Shown here piece by piece: positions 9,201-15,452 of a stretch of 15,452 nucleotides of DNA. Each line of letters opens with the position of its first letter. The first letter of the stretch is position 1. A model generated the notes under the pieces. That model ran no database searches. It was not told the DNA's origin and was given only the letters and a program-made list of their open reading frames with translations. Source of the DNA: Chrysochromulina tobinii (Eukaryota > Haptophyta > Prymnesiales > Chrysochromulinaceae); contig JWZX01000479.1 in the NCBI GenBank assembly GCA_001275005.1, positions 1 to 15,452 of the forward strand, given 5' to 3'. The position numbers and the translations under genes are program-made.

Positions 9201-9362
9201 ACCGACTTACTCTACCGACTCCCCACGCGCCGTGTCAGACTCGGTGGAGACGGAGGTGGCGGAGGAGGCGGAGGAGGCGGAGAAAAAATCGCCAAGAAGA
9301 CGCTTCGCTTTGTGTTGAAGAGATCTTCACACTCGAGCCAGGCGATCATCCCAGATCGCTGA
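6214..9362 (+). CDS. PNGase A-like peptide-N4-(N-acetylglucosaminyl)asparagine amidase, three exons
   Basis: Exons are 6214-7491, 7557-8699 and 8850-9362, all joined in phase 0, giving 977 residues. Family hallmarks in exon 1 are CSVTLFGNVTFN (28-39), YDRVGALWLGGVELLRTTTPEPTG (75-98), FWYSNVPN (277-284), [35 protein letters not shown] (297-331) and FDLTPF..DDGLPHTIDV (344-363). PNGase A enzymes cleave the bond between Asn and the first GlcNAc of N-glycans. Exon 2 continues the family C-terminal half, with an acidic low-complexity insert near its start and Cys-containing motifs near its end. Exon 3 (about 808-977) adds a predicted coiled coil (ELAELKQRNRELEDQ), a doubled RIGHMVG, an Ala-rich linker, a poly-Gly run and a basic tail, none typical of PNGase A. 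A Pro/Ala-rich insert lies at 156-200. Plant and fungal relatives are secretory, but no signal peptide is visible here, so a 5' exon may be missing. Confidence 0.88.
7471..7577 (+). repeat. 21-bp direct repeat flanking PNGase A intron 1
   Basis: The 21 bases ending exon 1 (7471-7491) and the 21 bases opening exon 2 (7557-7577) match at 19 positions, and both are translated (VRELTSE and VRVLTSG). The intron sits exactly between the copies, as expected for an insertion that made a target duplication. Confidence 0.9.
7492..7556 (+). other. PNGase A intron 1, TGATGACC-repeat introner-like intron (65 bp)
   Basis: It begins GTTGACTGATGACC and ends CTTCCCTCATCAG, in phase 0. The body has three copies of TGATGACCTC in a row, then TTGATTGC. 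Splicing here removes an in-frame TGA and keeps the protein open. The 3' end is closely related to the introns at 8700-8849 and 15328-15397. Confidence 0.9.
8700..8849 (+). other. PNGase A intron 2, tandemly duplicated introner-like intron
   Basis: It begins GTGGGA after GAG (Glu807) and ends TGCATGCAG at 8849, in phase 0. It consists of two related units, 8700-8769 (70 bp) and 8770-8849 (80 bp; the extra 10 bp include TTGATTGCAC). Each opens with a near copy of the first 20 bases of exon 3 and ends CTCATTGCATGCAG. Stopping at the first acceptor without a second splice would add VGDILSLSDGL and a stop. Confidence 0.85.
8700..8870 (+). repeat. Three tandem starts of the VGDIL exon segment
   Basis: Near-identical 20-base segments begin at 8700, 8770 and 8850. 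Against the exon 3 copy they differ at four and two positions, so the middle copy is closer to the exon. The first two are followed by TGAT-rich sequence, the third by ordinary coding sequence. Confidence 0.9.
9041..9090 (+). repeat. Short in-frame tandem repeat (RIGHMVG twice)
   Basis: Two adjacent units of about 24 bp in exon 3 of the PNGase A-like gene encode RIGHMVG twice with a few base changes, pointing to a recent in-frame duplication in a low-constraint tail. Confidence 0.8.
9247..9284 (+). repeat. GGA/GGC run encoding poly-Gly
   Basis: GGAGGTGGCGGAGGAGGCGG-type repeats encode an uninterrupted glycine run just before the basic C-terminal end of the PNGase A-like protein. The tract is likely to vary in length between strains. 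Confidence 0.85.
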
Positions 9363-9815
9363 TTCGTGACGGGCGACGTGACTGTGGAAGTGTGCTGGCA
9401 TCCATTGGATGTGTGAGCTGGAAAGCATTGGAAGATAGTGTGCTGGCCTCACTGGTCATCGCCCGTCGCAGTCGTGCCCGATACGTGCTTGCATGACTCC
9501 AAAGAGACAAAGCGATGTACTCGACTAAGCATACATTTTGTGACGCGTCCGCGCAGGGACGGGACGGGTTGGAGTTGCGTTGCAGCGCAGGTGAGGTTTC
9601 GGAGCTCAAAGAGGTCGGTGCGACCATTTACTACACGTATCGTAGATGTTGTATCGATCTTGATAGAACTAGAACGGAAGGGAGAACGAAGCAGCAGGGA
9701 CAGCGTGCTTCACTCTTGTGTCTTGATCGGTATCCGATGCTCATACGAAGGACGACCGCGACGACTTTCAACGGTTTGATGACGCCCTATTTTGTCTATG
9801 CCCCGGTCGCCGGTG
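9363..9815. other. Convergent intergenic region, no gene seen
   Basis: This lies between the 3' ends of the PNGase A-like gene (+) and the HTTM-like gene (-). It is less GC-rich than either. Frames crossing it have no family resemblance and no coding-like composition. Both transcripts must end here; no AATAAA was found. A 10-bp palindrome (GTGCCGGCAC, 9820-9829) lies at the HTTM stop. Confidence 0.55.
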
Positions 9816-11579
9816 CTAGTGCCGGCACGGCGCGTACGACGTATCAAACGTGCGGTAGCGGTGGAGGACCGCGCGGAGTGCTGGTACCGGCTCATCGAGC
9901 GCGGCGTCGCTCCCTGCGGTCCGCTTGCCCTTTCTCCGCCGGTAGACGCGCGTGGCCGCCCGGTGCGGAAGACCGTCGCCGCCCACGCGCCGGTATTTCA
10001 CAAAAAAGTCGAGCCCCTGCGCCGCGGCGCGCGCGATGCGCAGGCGCACCTCGACGAGCGGTATGGCAAACGGCCGAAACGGCTCCGTGGGCGGGTGGCC
10101 CCACGCGGGCGGCGATATGTAGAATTCGGTGGCGAGGCCGAGGCGGCGCAGGGTGGCGAGCGTGGACGCGGGCAGCAGCGGCGCGAGATTCACCTGCACG
10201 TCGCGCAGCGCCTGTAGGTCCGTCTCGACGATCTCGATCGCGACCTCAGGCCCATACCCCGACAGTAGCACGTCGTGTGCGGGAGCGGCAGACGAAGCGT
10301 TCTTCGCAGCCGCGCGCGCGCCCAGGACGGCGCCTTGGCCCATGAGCCAATGATTGGATGCGCCGCCCTCGATGCGCAAGTTGGAGAACATCGCAAGCGC
10401 CGGGTGCGTGCGGATGCCAATGTACGGCGCGACGCCGACGGCGAGGAGCGTCACCGCCGGCAGCAGTGTCAGAAGTCGGCGGCGCGCGCCCATTCGATTG
10501 CCCATTCGATTAGGGAGCCGAGTGCTTCGAGCGCCGTACGGAGCGCGCTGGTCCGTCGGGGCCGTCACGGGCCCCTGAACGGTCGCCACGTGCTCGGACG
10601 CCGCGGGCGCGAGCAGTGCGGCAAGCGAGAGCCCGCTGAATGCGAGCACCACCCACAAGCTGCCGAGCTCCCACGAGAAGTAGGGCGGGTACTCAAAGTG
10701 GTCCGATTGACTTGCTGCGTGGCACGCGGCCGCGACGAGCACCGCGAGCAAAGCCAGGGAGGCCGCTTTGACACGCCGCGGCGCGTGCTCCGCTGCCCGT
10801 GCGGCCGCGGCGCACTCGGCCGGCACCAGCCCTACAAAGATGGGTGCCATCAGCATGGAGAAAGGGTAGACAGACACGGGCGGCGGCGGCAGCGCGATCA
10901 CTATGTGAAAGACGGAGCCTAGGAGCACGCACACGCGGCGCACGGTGCGTACGCACCGGGCCAGGCGCTCTGACTCGTATGGGCCGTATAGCTCAGCCAG
11001 TTCCGCTCCAAGGATCACGAGTGGCATGCTCACCTCGAAGGCAAGCGCCATCAGAGGCATCAGACGCAGCAGCGCCGGCGACAGCGGCATCAGGTCGCCA
11101 AGGGCACACGCGGCCATGAGCACGGAGCACGAGTACTGCGGATCGAACCAACCATCGTTGAATTTGGCAAAGGCAGCCACGCCGTACAGCACGATCATGA
11201 CGGCTCGGAGAGACGCCGCCAGCCGCGCCGTCCATTCGCGCCGCTCGTCGTCAGCCGTAGTGGCTGAGGTGCGGCCAAACGGCATTGGTGCGGTGAGGAT
11301 CACGCCCATGACCACCGCCGCCTCAAGAAGGACATGGTTTGACTGCGAGCCGTGCGTGCCGAGCACGACGAGCGCCGACAGCGCGAGGCCGACCACTGCT
11401 GCATTGGTCGCGGCGATGTGGCACACGCAGATCGCGGCGGCGAGAGGACCTGTTATCAACAGATGCGGCCAAGCAGCTGGCCAGAAGAGGCGCGCATCCT
11501 TGATACACTGCAAGAACAGGTTCTGGGCAAGGAGCAGCGTGAAGACCGACATCTCGTCGAGGGCGGCGTCATGTTTCAT
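9816..11579 (-). CDS. HTTM-like (vitamin K-dependent gamma-carboxylase-related) polytopic membrane protein
   Basis: From the ATG at 11579 the protein has 587 residues. Hydrophobic segments lie at about 36-54, 58-74, 82-98, 124-140, 170-192, 213-231, 236-254, 270-288, 304-325 and 367-387. Features that recall HTTM-domain proteins are AFAKFNDGWFDP (136-147) after a membrane helix and the block IGIRTHPALAMFSNLRIEGGASNHWLM (387-413), which closes the membrane part in that family. The soluble C-terminal part (about 440-587) is Arg-rich and unassigned. HTTM proteins include gamma-glutamyl carboxylase and many uncharacterised relatives; I do not claim carboxylase activity, as no catalytic Lys or His can be placed by eye. 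The frame is open to an ATG at 11693, but those 38 residues are Arg-rich and unlike the family, so 11579 is preferred. An 11-bp direct repeat (CCCATTCGATT twice, about 10490-10512) encodes NRMGNRMG in a loop. Confidence 0.72.
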   Translation of the reverse strand: MKHDAALDEMSVFTLLLAQNLFLQCIKDARLFWPAAWPHLLITGPLAAAICVCHIAATNAAVVGLALSALVVLGTHGSQSNHVLLEAAVVMGVILTAPMPFGRTSATTADDERREWTARLAASLRAVMIVLYGVAAFAKFNDGWFDPQYSCSVLMAACALGDLMPLSPALLRLMPLMALAFEVSMPLVILGAELAELYGPYESERLARCVRTVRRVCVLLGSVFHIVIALPPPPVSVYPFSMLMAPIFVGLVPAECAAAARAAEHAPRRVKAASLALLAVLVAAACHAASQSDHFEYPPYFSWELGSLWVVLAFSGLSLAALLAPAASEHVATVQGPVTAPTDQRAPYGARSTRLPNRMGNRMGARRRLLTLLPAVTLLAVGVAPYIGIRTHPALAMFSNLRIEGGASNHWLMGQGAVLGARAAAKNASSAAPAHDVLLSGYGPEVAIEIVETDLQALRDVQVNLAPLLPASTLATLRRLGLATEFYISPPAWGHPPTEPFRPFAIPLVEVRLRIARAAAQGLDFFVKYRRVGGDGLPHRAATRVYRRRKGKRTAGSDAALDEPVPALRAVLHRYRTFDTSYAPCRH

Positions 11580-11817
11580 GGTGCCGTCACCCTGCTCACC
11601 TCTCACACCTGAAGGGCGCCTGTGAATGGCAAAAGGTCCGCAACGAGTTTGAAAACCACTTCGGCGCCGCGCTTGACCCCGCGTGCACTTCATTTTTTTG
11701 ACCCCGCATGCAATCTATTTTGACATTTAACACAAGTCCGTTTTACCGGCGCGCCGGTTCCGATCGCCACCATCCCGCCGGTTGCAGGTGAAGCGCTCCT
11801 ACGTCGCACCAGCGTGA
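11580..11817. promoter_or_regulatory. Divergent promoter region of HTTM-like and EF-hand genes
   Basis: The spacer holds a 15-bp near-identical direct repeat, TTGACCCCGC(G/A)TGCA, at 11673-11687 and 11698-11712 (period 25), separated by a T run. A 14-bp perfect palindrome, ACCGGCGCGCCGGT, lies at 11745-11758. It is AT-rich in the middle and separates two divergent starts. These are the best candidates here for protein-binding sites. Confidence 0.5.
11745..11758. promoter_or_regulatory. 14-bp perfect palindrome in divergent spacer
   Basis: ACCGGCGCGCCGGT equals its own reverse complement. It lies 60 bp upstream of the EF-hand start, in the spacer shared with the HTTM-like gene. It could bind a dimeric regulator, but GC-rich DNA makes palindromes of this type less improbable. 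Confidence 0.4.
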
Positions 11818-13691
11818 ATGCCAAGCAGCAATCAGGCTTGTGTGATCCCATCGCTGACTCCGCCCGTTTGTTTGCGTAGGGCCGCGCTCCAGATTGCACA
11901 GATGCTGGATGAGTTCGATACCGAGGTCACAGAAGACGAGCTGCGGACACTGGTGCACGGCAAGCACGCCAAGAAGATCCAATCTTCCGCGCGTGGGAAG
12001 GCCGCGAAGGCCGAGATCAAGCAGAAGGCAAAGCTCAAGGACGAGGAGACCGACCGGCTTGTGAGAAAGGCGCAAGATAAGCGGGAGATCGCAATGGAAT
12101 CATTTGCTCGGTACGACCGCGATGGCAGTGGCACAATCACCTTCAAGGAGCTCGGGCCCCTCCTGACTGATGTCCTCCGCCAGCATGGCTGCACCAAGAA
12201 TCTGGATGCAAAGACGCTCGAGGAGTGCTTTGAGAAAGCGGACACGAACCACGACAACCGAATCGATTTCGAGGAGTTCGTCGTGTGGCACAACCAGACG
12301 ATCGCGTGGGGGCGCCGGATGAACGAGCTCGAGCGGCTCGCACAGGAAAAGCAGGACAAGGAGGACTCCGCCAAGTACATCAACACGCCAGAGGCAACGG
12401 CGATGGTGTACAACATGCTGCTTGCGTCCGGAGATGCCAAGGCCGCGTTGGAGTACAAGCACAATTACAAGCACAGCTCCGCCGAACGCACCGAGGAGGT
12501 GATCGCCTCTCGCAACCACATTGCCAAGCTGCTCGAGCTCGACGACGTGCTCTTCAGGACGAAGAGCACGAAGCTGCCCAGCTTTAGTGCGGCTGAGCGC
12601 TCAAGGCTTGCGGACTGCTTCTTGCGCGCGGCGCGCCCGACCCAAGCGGCGGCGGCGGGCCCGGTCGCGGCTCCGCGGGGCGTGCGCACGAACGCCTTGC
12701 GCAACGGAGGTGGGATCGGCGGCGCGATCAGCGGCATGGCAGGCATTATTGACGGCATCAGCGACGCTGTCGCTGTCAGCAGTTCCACAATCGGCGACGC
12801 GTCGATCGCAGTCGGCGCTCAAGCCGGCGCTCAAGCCGGCGCTCAAGCCGGCGCTCATGTCGGCGCTCCAGATGCTCTAAAGGGGCAGCCAATGCATTTA
12901 CCCATGCATGTTCGTGCGAAGGAGTCGAAGGATAATGCGGAGTGGCAGCAGACTGAGTTTATTCGAGAATTCGAGGCCGAAGAGCGACGGCAAAGGAACG
13001 TAGATTCCCTCTCGCTGAATGAGATGCAGTTCTCAATCTTCGTCGAGATGGCTTTTGGAACCGCTGAGCGCCACTTCTCGGCCACCCTCTTTAAGATCTT
13101 CGTGCGAGATACGATCCAACGGAAGCAATCCACGAGCAAGCAGGGTGCGCTCATCTTTGACGAGCTGTGCGTCGCGCTGCGGGCTCTCAAGAGCCCCGAG
13201 CTCGATGTGCGTGCCGCCGCCGTCTTCTCCTTGTACGACGCGGACAACTCGGGCGCCCTCTCCAGACAGGTGCCCTCTGATTGCTTATGATTGCTCATGA
13301 TTGCCGTCAATTGCCTTCAGGGCATCGGAACGTAACCGACACGGGGCCACTCGCACTCATCTCTCACTGATCTCGGAGATTTCATTCCATATTCAATTGA
13401 CGAAGCATCCCCGTCTGATCCCGGGCCCGTCTGATCTCCGTCTGATCTTCGTCTGATCTCCGTCTCGCAAACCACCAGGAGGTGATCGAGATCATCGAGC
13501 AGTACAAGAGCGGGCCGACGGAGACTGACCTGCTCAGGCTCGTGAATCCATATGTTGTCACTCACGTTGGCGCGACGACGCGCCGCCACGACGACATCTA
13601 CCTCTTCTCCCACTACTTGGAGCACGTCAAGAGGAACGGCGAGAACGGCACGATCACCGAGTTCCGCAAGCGTGCGCTCGACCCGGATTAG
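11818..13691 (+). CDS. Three-EF-hand calcium-binding protein with IQ-like segment, two exons
   Basis: Exons 11818-13269 and 13479-13691 join in phase 0 to give 554 residues. EF-hand 1 is D100-E111 (DRDGSGTITFKE) and EF-hand 2 is D142-E153 (DTNHDNRIDFEE), together a canonical pair. EF-hand 3 is D474-E485 (DADNSGALSRQ-E), with its last Glu supplied by exon 2. An IQ-like stretch (KIQSSARGKAAKAEIK) is at 53-68 and Lys/Glu helices surround the first pair. Residues 272-360 are Ala/Gly-rich low complexity, including a 12-bp repeat encoding (AGAQ)n. The C-terminus (GATTRRHDDIYLFSHYLEHVKRNGENGTITEFRKRALDPD) is not recognised. It is probably a calcium sensor or scaffold. The start is uncertain: a TGA directly precedes the ATG, and a good 3' splice site (GCTGAC, then a pyrimidine stretch, then TAG) ends at 11879, so residues 1-20 may be intron and the real first exon further upstream. 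Confidence 0.87.
12815..12858 (+). repeat. 12-bp in-frame minisatellite (AGAQ/AGAH)
   Basis: GGCGCTCAAGCC-type units repeat in tandem about four times within the EF-hand gene, encoding Ala-Gly-Ala-Gln and ending as AGAHVGA. The region is a low-complexity linker between the N-terminal and C-terminal EF-hands. Confidence 0.88.
13270..13478 (+). other. EF-hand gene intron with two kinds of TGAT repeat (209 bp)
   Basis: It begins GTGCCCTCTGATTGC and ends ACCACCAG. The 5' part has TGATTGC-type units (TGATTGCTTA, TGATTGCTCA, TGATTGCCGTC, AATTGCCTTCAG). The 3' part has several GTCTGATC units at about 13410-13460. The splice completes the third EF-hand loop with Glu at position 12. The 5' part alone ends in CCTTCAG at 13319, like a complete short intron, so this may be a small introner enlarged at its 3' side. 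Confidence 0.85.
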
Positions 13692-14014
13692 TTGCAGGTG
13701 TGCCGGAGTTCTGTCAGGAGAGGCGAGGGAGGGCGTCGATACACGATAGGATCGCCTTAGCGTAGGATCGCCGCCAGCCGGGCCGAGAGGAGCGCGCCGC
13801 CCGCCTCGAGCGCGACCCCGCCGAGCGCGGCGCGCGTACCCCGCCGCACCGCCGCGACGAGCGCCTACACATACTCGGGCACGTCCGAGCAGCCGCGGTA
13901 CCGAATGCGAAAAAGACCGTACCGTCCTTACTCCAATCTCCATTAATGGATTAAAAAAATCGGCGCTTCCTTCCGTTCTTTCCGCTCTATCTTTTAAAGC
14001 CGCCATTCGATTGC
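13692..14014. other. Convergent intergenic region with AT-rich core
   Basis: This lies between the 3' ends of the EF-hand gene (+) and the Patched/RND-like gene (-). The left part is GC-rich with a direct repeat of TAGGATCGCC (about 13747-13756 and 13763-13772). An AT-rich core at about 13925-14000 includes TTAATGGATTAAAAAAAT. Both transcripts must end here. No gene or canonical AATAAA was found. Confidence 0.55.
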
Positions 14015-15452
14015 TTACTTTGCAGACCAGTAGTCCACACCCATGTCCTCCACACCCTGCGCTCCGGGCGCCGTGCACACGCTCCCCCGCTCGACCCACT
14101 CAGCCATCAACGAGCCGCCAGCGCCGCCTCGGAGGTTACGAGCTTGTGTCTCGGTGCCAAACGTCGCGTACACAGTCCGTGGCGCGTCGGCCGTCAGCAG
14201 GCTCCGGTCCCCGCCGAGCTGTGAAGGTGCCGAGCTGTGAAGGCTGCGGTTCCCGCCGAGCCTGTCGGCCGACGTCTCTCGAGACTTGGGCGGCGGCGGC
14301 GGCGGCGGCGGCCGCGGCGGACGGCGCACGAGGGCGTGCAGCAGGGGCACGACGATGAGGGCGGCGGCGAGGCCCAAGCTGAGGGCGGCAAGCATCAGGA
14401 CCGTGAGACACCGGAGCGACGCGAGTGGCGCAAGCACGCAGAGCGGCAGCATCCCGAGCACACTCACCCCGAAAGAGAAGAGCAGCGGCGAGGTGAGGAC
14501 GCCAAGAGCACTGATCTCGAGGCTCGAGGAGCCTTCGGTCCCCTTGAACCGTACCTCCTCAACCGGCTCCTGGCTGGCCAGGGCAGCGACCATGAAGGCC
14601 GGGGCATGTGTGAGCGCCGTGGCGGCTACGAGGGCCCATGAGAGCTGTGCGGCATTCATCGCGGGGGGTAGGAGCGCGAGCACGCCGAGCAAGAGCGAGC
14701 CGCTCGCCAGATTGGTGGAGATCGCGATCCACGTGGCCACCGGATCAACGAGGACGAGCAGCAGCGCGGAGGCGCCCACGACGGCGCCCAAGACCCACAC
14801 GCGGCAGGCGGTGGGCATCTCGCGAGCGAGCTCGAGCGCCGCGATCGTATCGCCTTCGAGAATGAGCGTGGTGCTCGGTGGCGCGAGGGCAGGCGCGAGG
14901 GCGCGCTGGAGAGATGCGCTGAGGGCGTCGACCGCCTCGATGGCATCGTTGGTGCTAGGCGGCAGGCGCAGCAACAGACGCACGCGTGCACCGACGATGA
15001 GGGTGCGCTCGGTGGTGGCGGAGCCGGTGGTGGAGGTAGCAGTGCCCGTGGTGGAGGTAGCAGTGCCCGTGGTGGAGGTAGCAGTGCCGGTGGTGGAGGT
15101 AGCAGTGCCCGTGGTGGAGGTCGCAGTGCCGGTGGTGGAGGTAGCAGTGCCGGTGGTGGAGGTAGCAGTGCCCGTGGTGGAGGTAGCAGTGCCGGTGGTG
15201 GAGGTCGCAGTGCCGGTGGTGGTGGTGGCGAGGCGAAGCTCATCACTCAGGTGCGGCTGCCGGAGGAGCATTTCCTCGAGGCCACCGCGCTGTGCCCTGG
15301 CAGTGAGGTGCTCGCATGCAATCGTACCTGATGAGGGGGGCAATCAGACGTCATCAGGGTGGCGCCCGGGCAGTGAGGTGCTCGCATGCAATCGCACCCT
15401 CGAGTGCTGCGAACTGCTCCACCCATGAGGAAGCAATGGAAAGCACGAGGGG
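14015..15452 (-). CDS. Probable Patched/RND-family transporter, C-terminal half (5' part outside window)
   Basis: A partial exon (15452-15398) encodes SWVEQFAALE and splices in phase 1 to a final exon (15327-14015); together 455 residues are seen. After the splice come GTIACEHLTARAQRGG, a (TATSTTG)9 minisatellite, a soluble segment (TLIVGARVRLLLRLPPSTNDAIEAVDALSASL) and a membrane block of about five helices. The spacing, with a final helix pair (SFGVSVLGMLPLCVLAPL and LMLAALSLGLAAALIVVPLLHALV), fits the C-terminal membrane half of Patched/Dispatched/NPC1-type RND permeases, with the repeat in the luminal loop. The tail has a poly-Pro run (about eight Pro) and no known motif. The usual GxxxD signature is not clearly visible (LSWALVAATALTHAPAF is in its place), so transport activity is unproven. 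Alternative: an unrelated polytopic membrane protein. Confidence 0.58.
15024..15232. repeat. 21-bp coding minisatellite, nine copies (TATSTTG)
   Basis: The + strand unit GTGGAGGTAGCAGTGCC(C/G)GTG-like 21-mer is repeated nine times, reading Thr-Ala-Thr-Ser-Thr-Thr-Gly on the - strand. Copies differ mainly at one C/G site and at TAG/TCG, both synonymous. The unit is a multiple of three, so copy number can change without a frameshift. Confidence 0.93.
15293..15397 (-). repeat. 35-bp direct repeat: intron start copies the next exon start
   Basis: On the - strand 15397-15363 and 15327-15293 match at about 32 of 35 positions (both contain CGATTGCATGCGAGCACC). One copy is intronic, the other is translated as TIACEHLTA. 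Confidence 0.9.
15328..15397 (-). other. RND-like gene intron, introner-like (70 bp)
   Basis: On the - strand it begins GTGCGATTGC after ..CTCGAGG and ends TGATTGCCCCCCTCATCAG, in phase 1, restoring ALE-GTIACE. It contains CTGATGACGTCTGATTGC, as in the + strand genes. Its first 35 bases are a near copy of the first 35 bases of the following exon. Confidence 0.85.

Noticed and set aside
9515-10345. Open + strand frame overlapping the HTTM-like gene
   Set aside because: It has Arg-rich low-complexity composition and no family resemblance, and it lies mostly antisense to a better-supported membrane protein.
11580-11693. Longer start for the HTTM-like protein
   Set aside because: The extra 38 residues are Arg-rich, unlike the family, and overlap the direct-repeat promoter region; the ATG at 11579 precedes a plausible N-terminus.
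15024-15232. Regular repeat array as a CRISPR
   Set aside because: There are no unique spacers; it is a contiguous coding minisatellite in a eukaryotic gene.
14286-15428. Long + strand open frame opposite the RND-like gene
   Set aside because: It is a shadow of the - strand gene: composition is Arg/Ala-rich and the repeat reads as VVEVAVP only because its period is a multiple of three. The - strand frame has membrane helices and a matching splice.

Overview
This is a nuclear fragment from a high-GC unicellular eukaryote, most likely a flagellated microalga. Genes lie on both strands, separated by short, more AT-rich spacers. They carry few, mostly short GT-AG introns, and the proteins belong to typical eukaryotic families. 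A clear DNAAF11/LRRC6 orthologue (axonemal dynein assembly) implies a motile flagellum. A haptophyte or similar alga would fit, but the sequence alone does not prove it.

Layout: (1) 1-195, + strand, the 3' end of an EF-hand gene. (2) 196-1306, no convincing gene; a GC-rich block and a poly(A) signal for the next gene. (3) Three genes on the - strand: DNAAF11 (1307-3167, two exons), a Mn-type cation diffusion facilitator (3352-4560) and a Caps_synth/GT32-like glycosyltransferase with an unusual C-terminal membrane anchor (4765-6039). (4) A short AT-rich divergent spacer, then a three-exon PNGase A-like glycoamidase on the + strand (6214-9362). (5) A non-coding stretch, then an HTTM-like polytopic membrane protein on the - strand (9816-11579). 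(6) A divergent spacer, then a three-EF-hand protein on the + strand (11818-13691, two exons). (7) The C-terminal half of a probable Patched/RND-type transporter on the - strand (14015 to the window edge), with a nine-copy Thr/Ser-rich minisatellite.

The genes do not form an obvious pathway. The glycosyltransferase and the PNGase A-like gene are divergent neighbours with a 174-bp spacer and could be co-expressed around glycoprotein glycans. DNAAF11 and the EF-hand protein would fit a flagellate lifestyle.

The most interesting signal is in the introns. Introns of at least three unrelated genes share a related core: tandem TGAT-containing units (TGATGACC, TCTGATGG, TGATTGC) and a 3' end resembling TTGC-pyrimidines-CCCTCAT..CAG, always in the sense orientation. 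Three intron loci are flanked or begun by direct repeats of 20-35 bp of the adjacent exon. This looks like a family of introner-like elements that insert with a target duplication. One locus has expanded into tandem copies, creating a CAG|GTCGGA junction that could serve as a zero-length recursive splice site.
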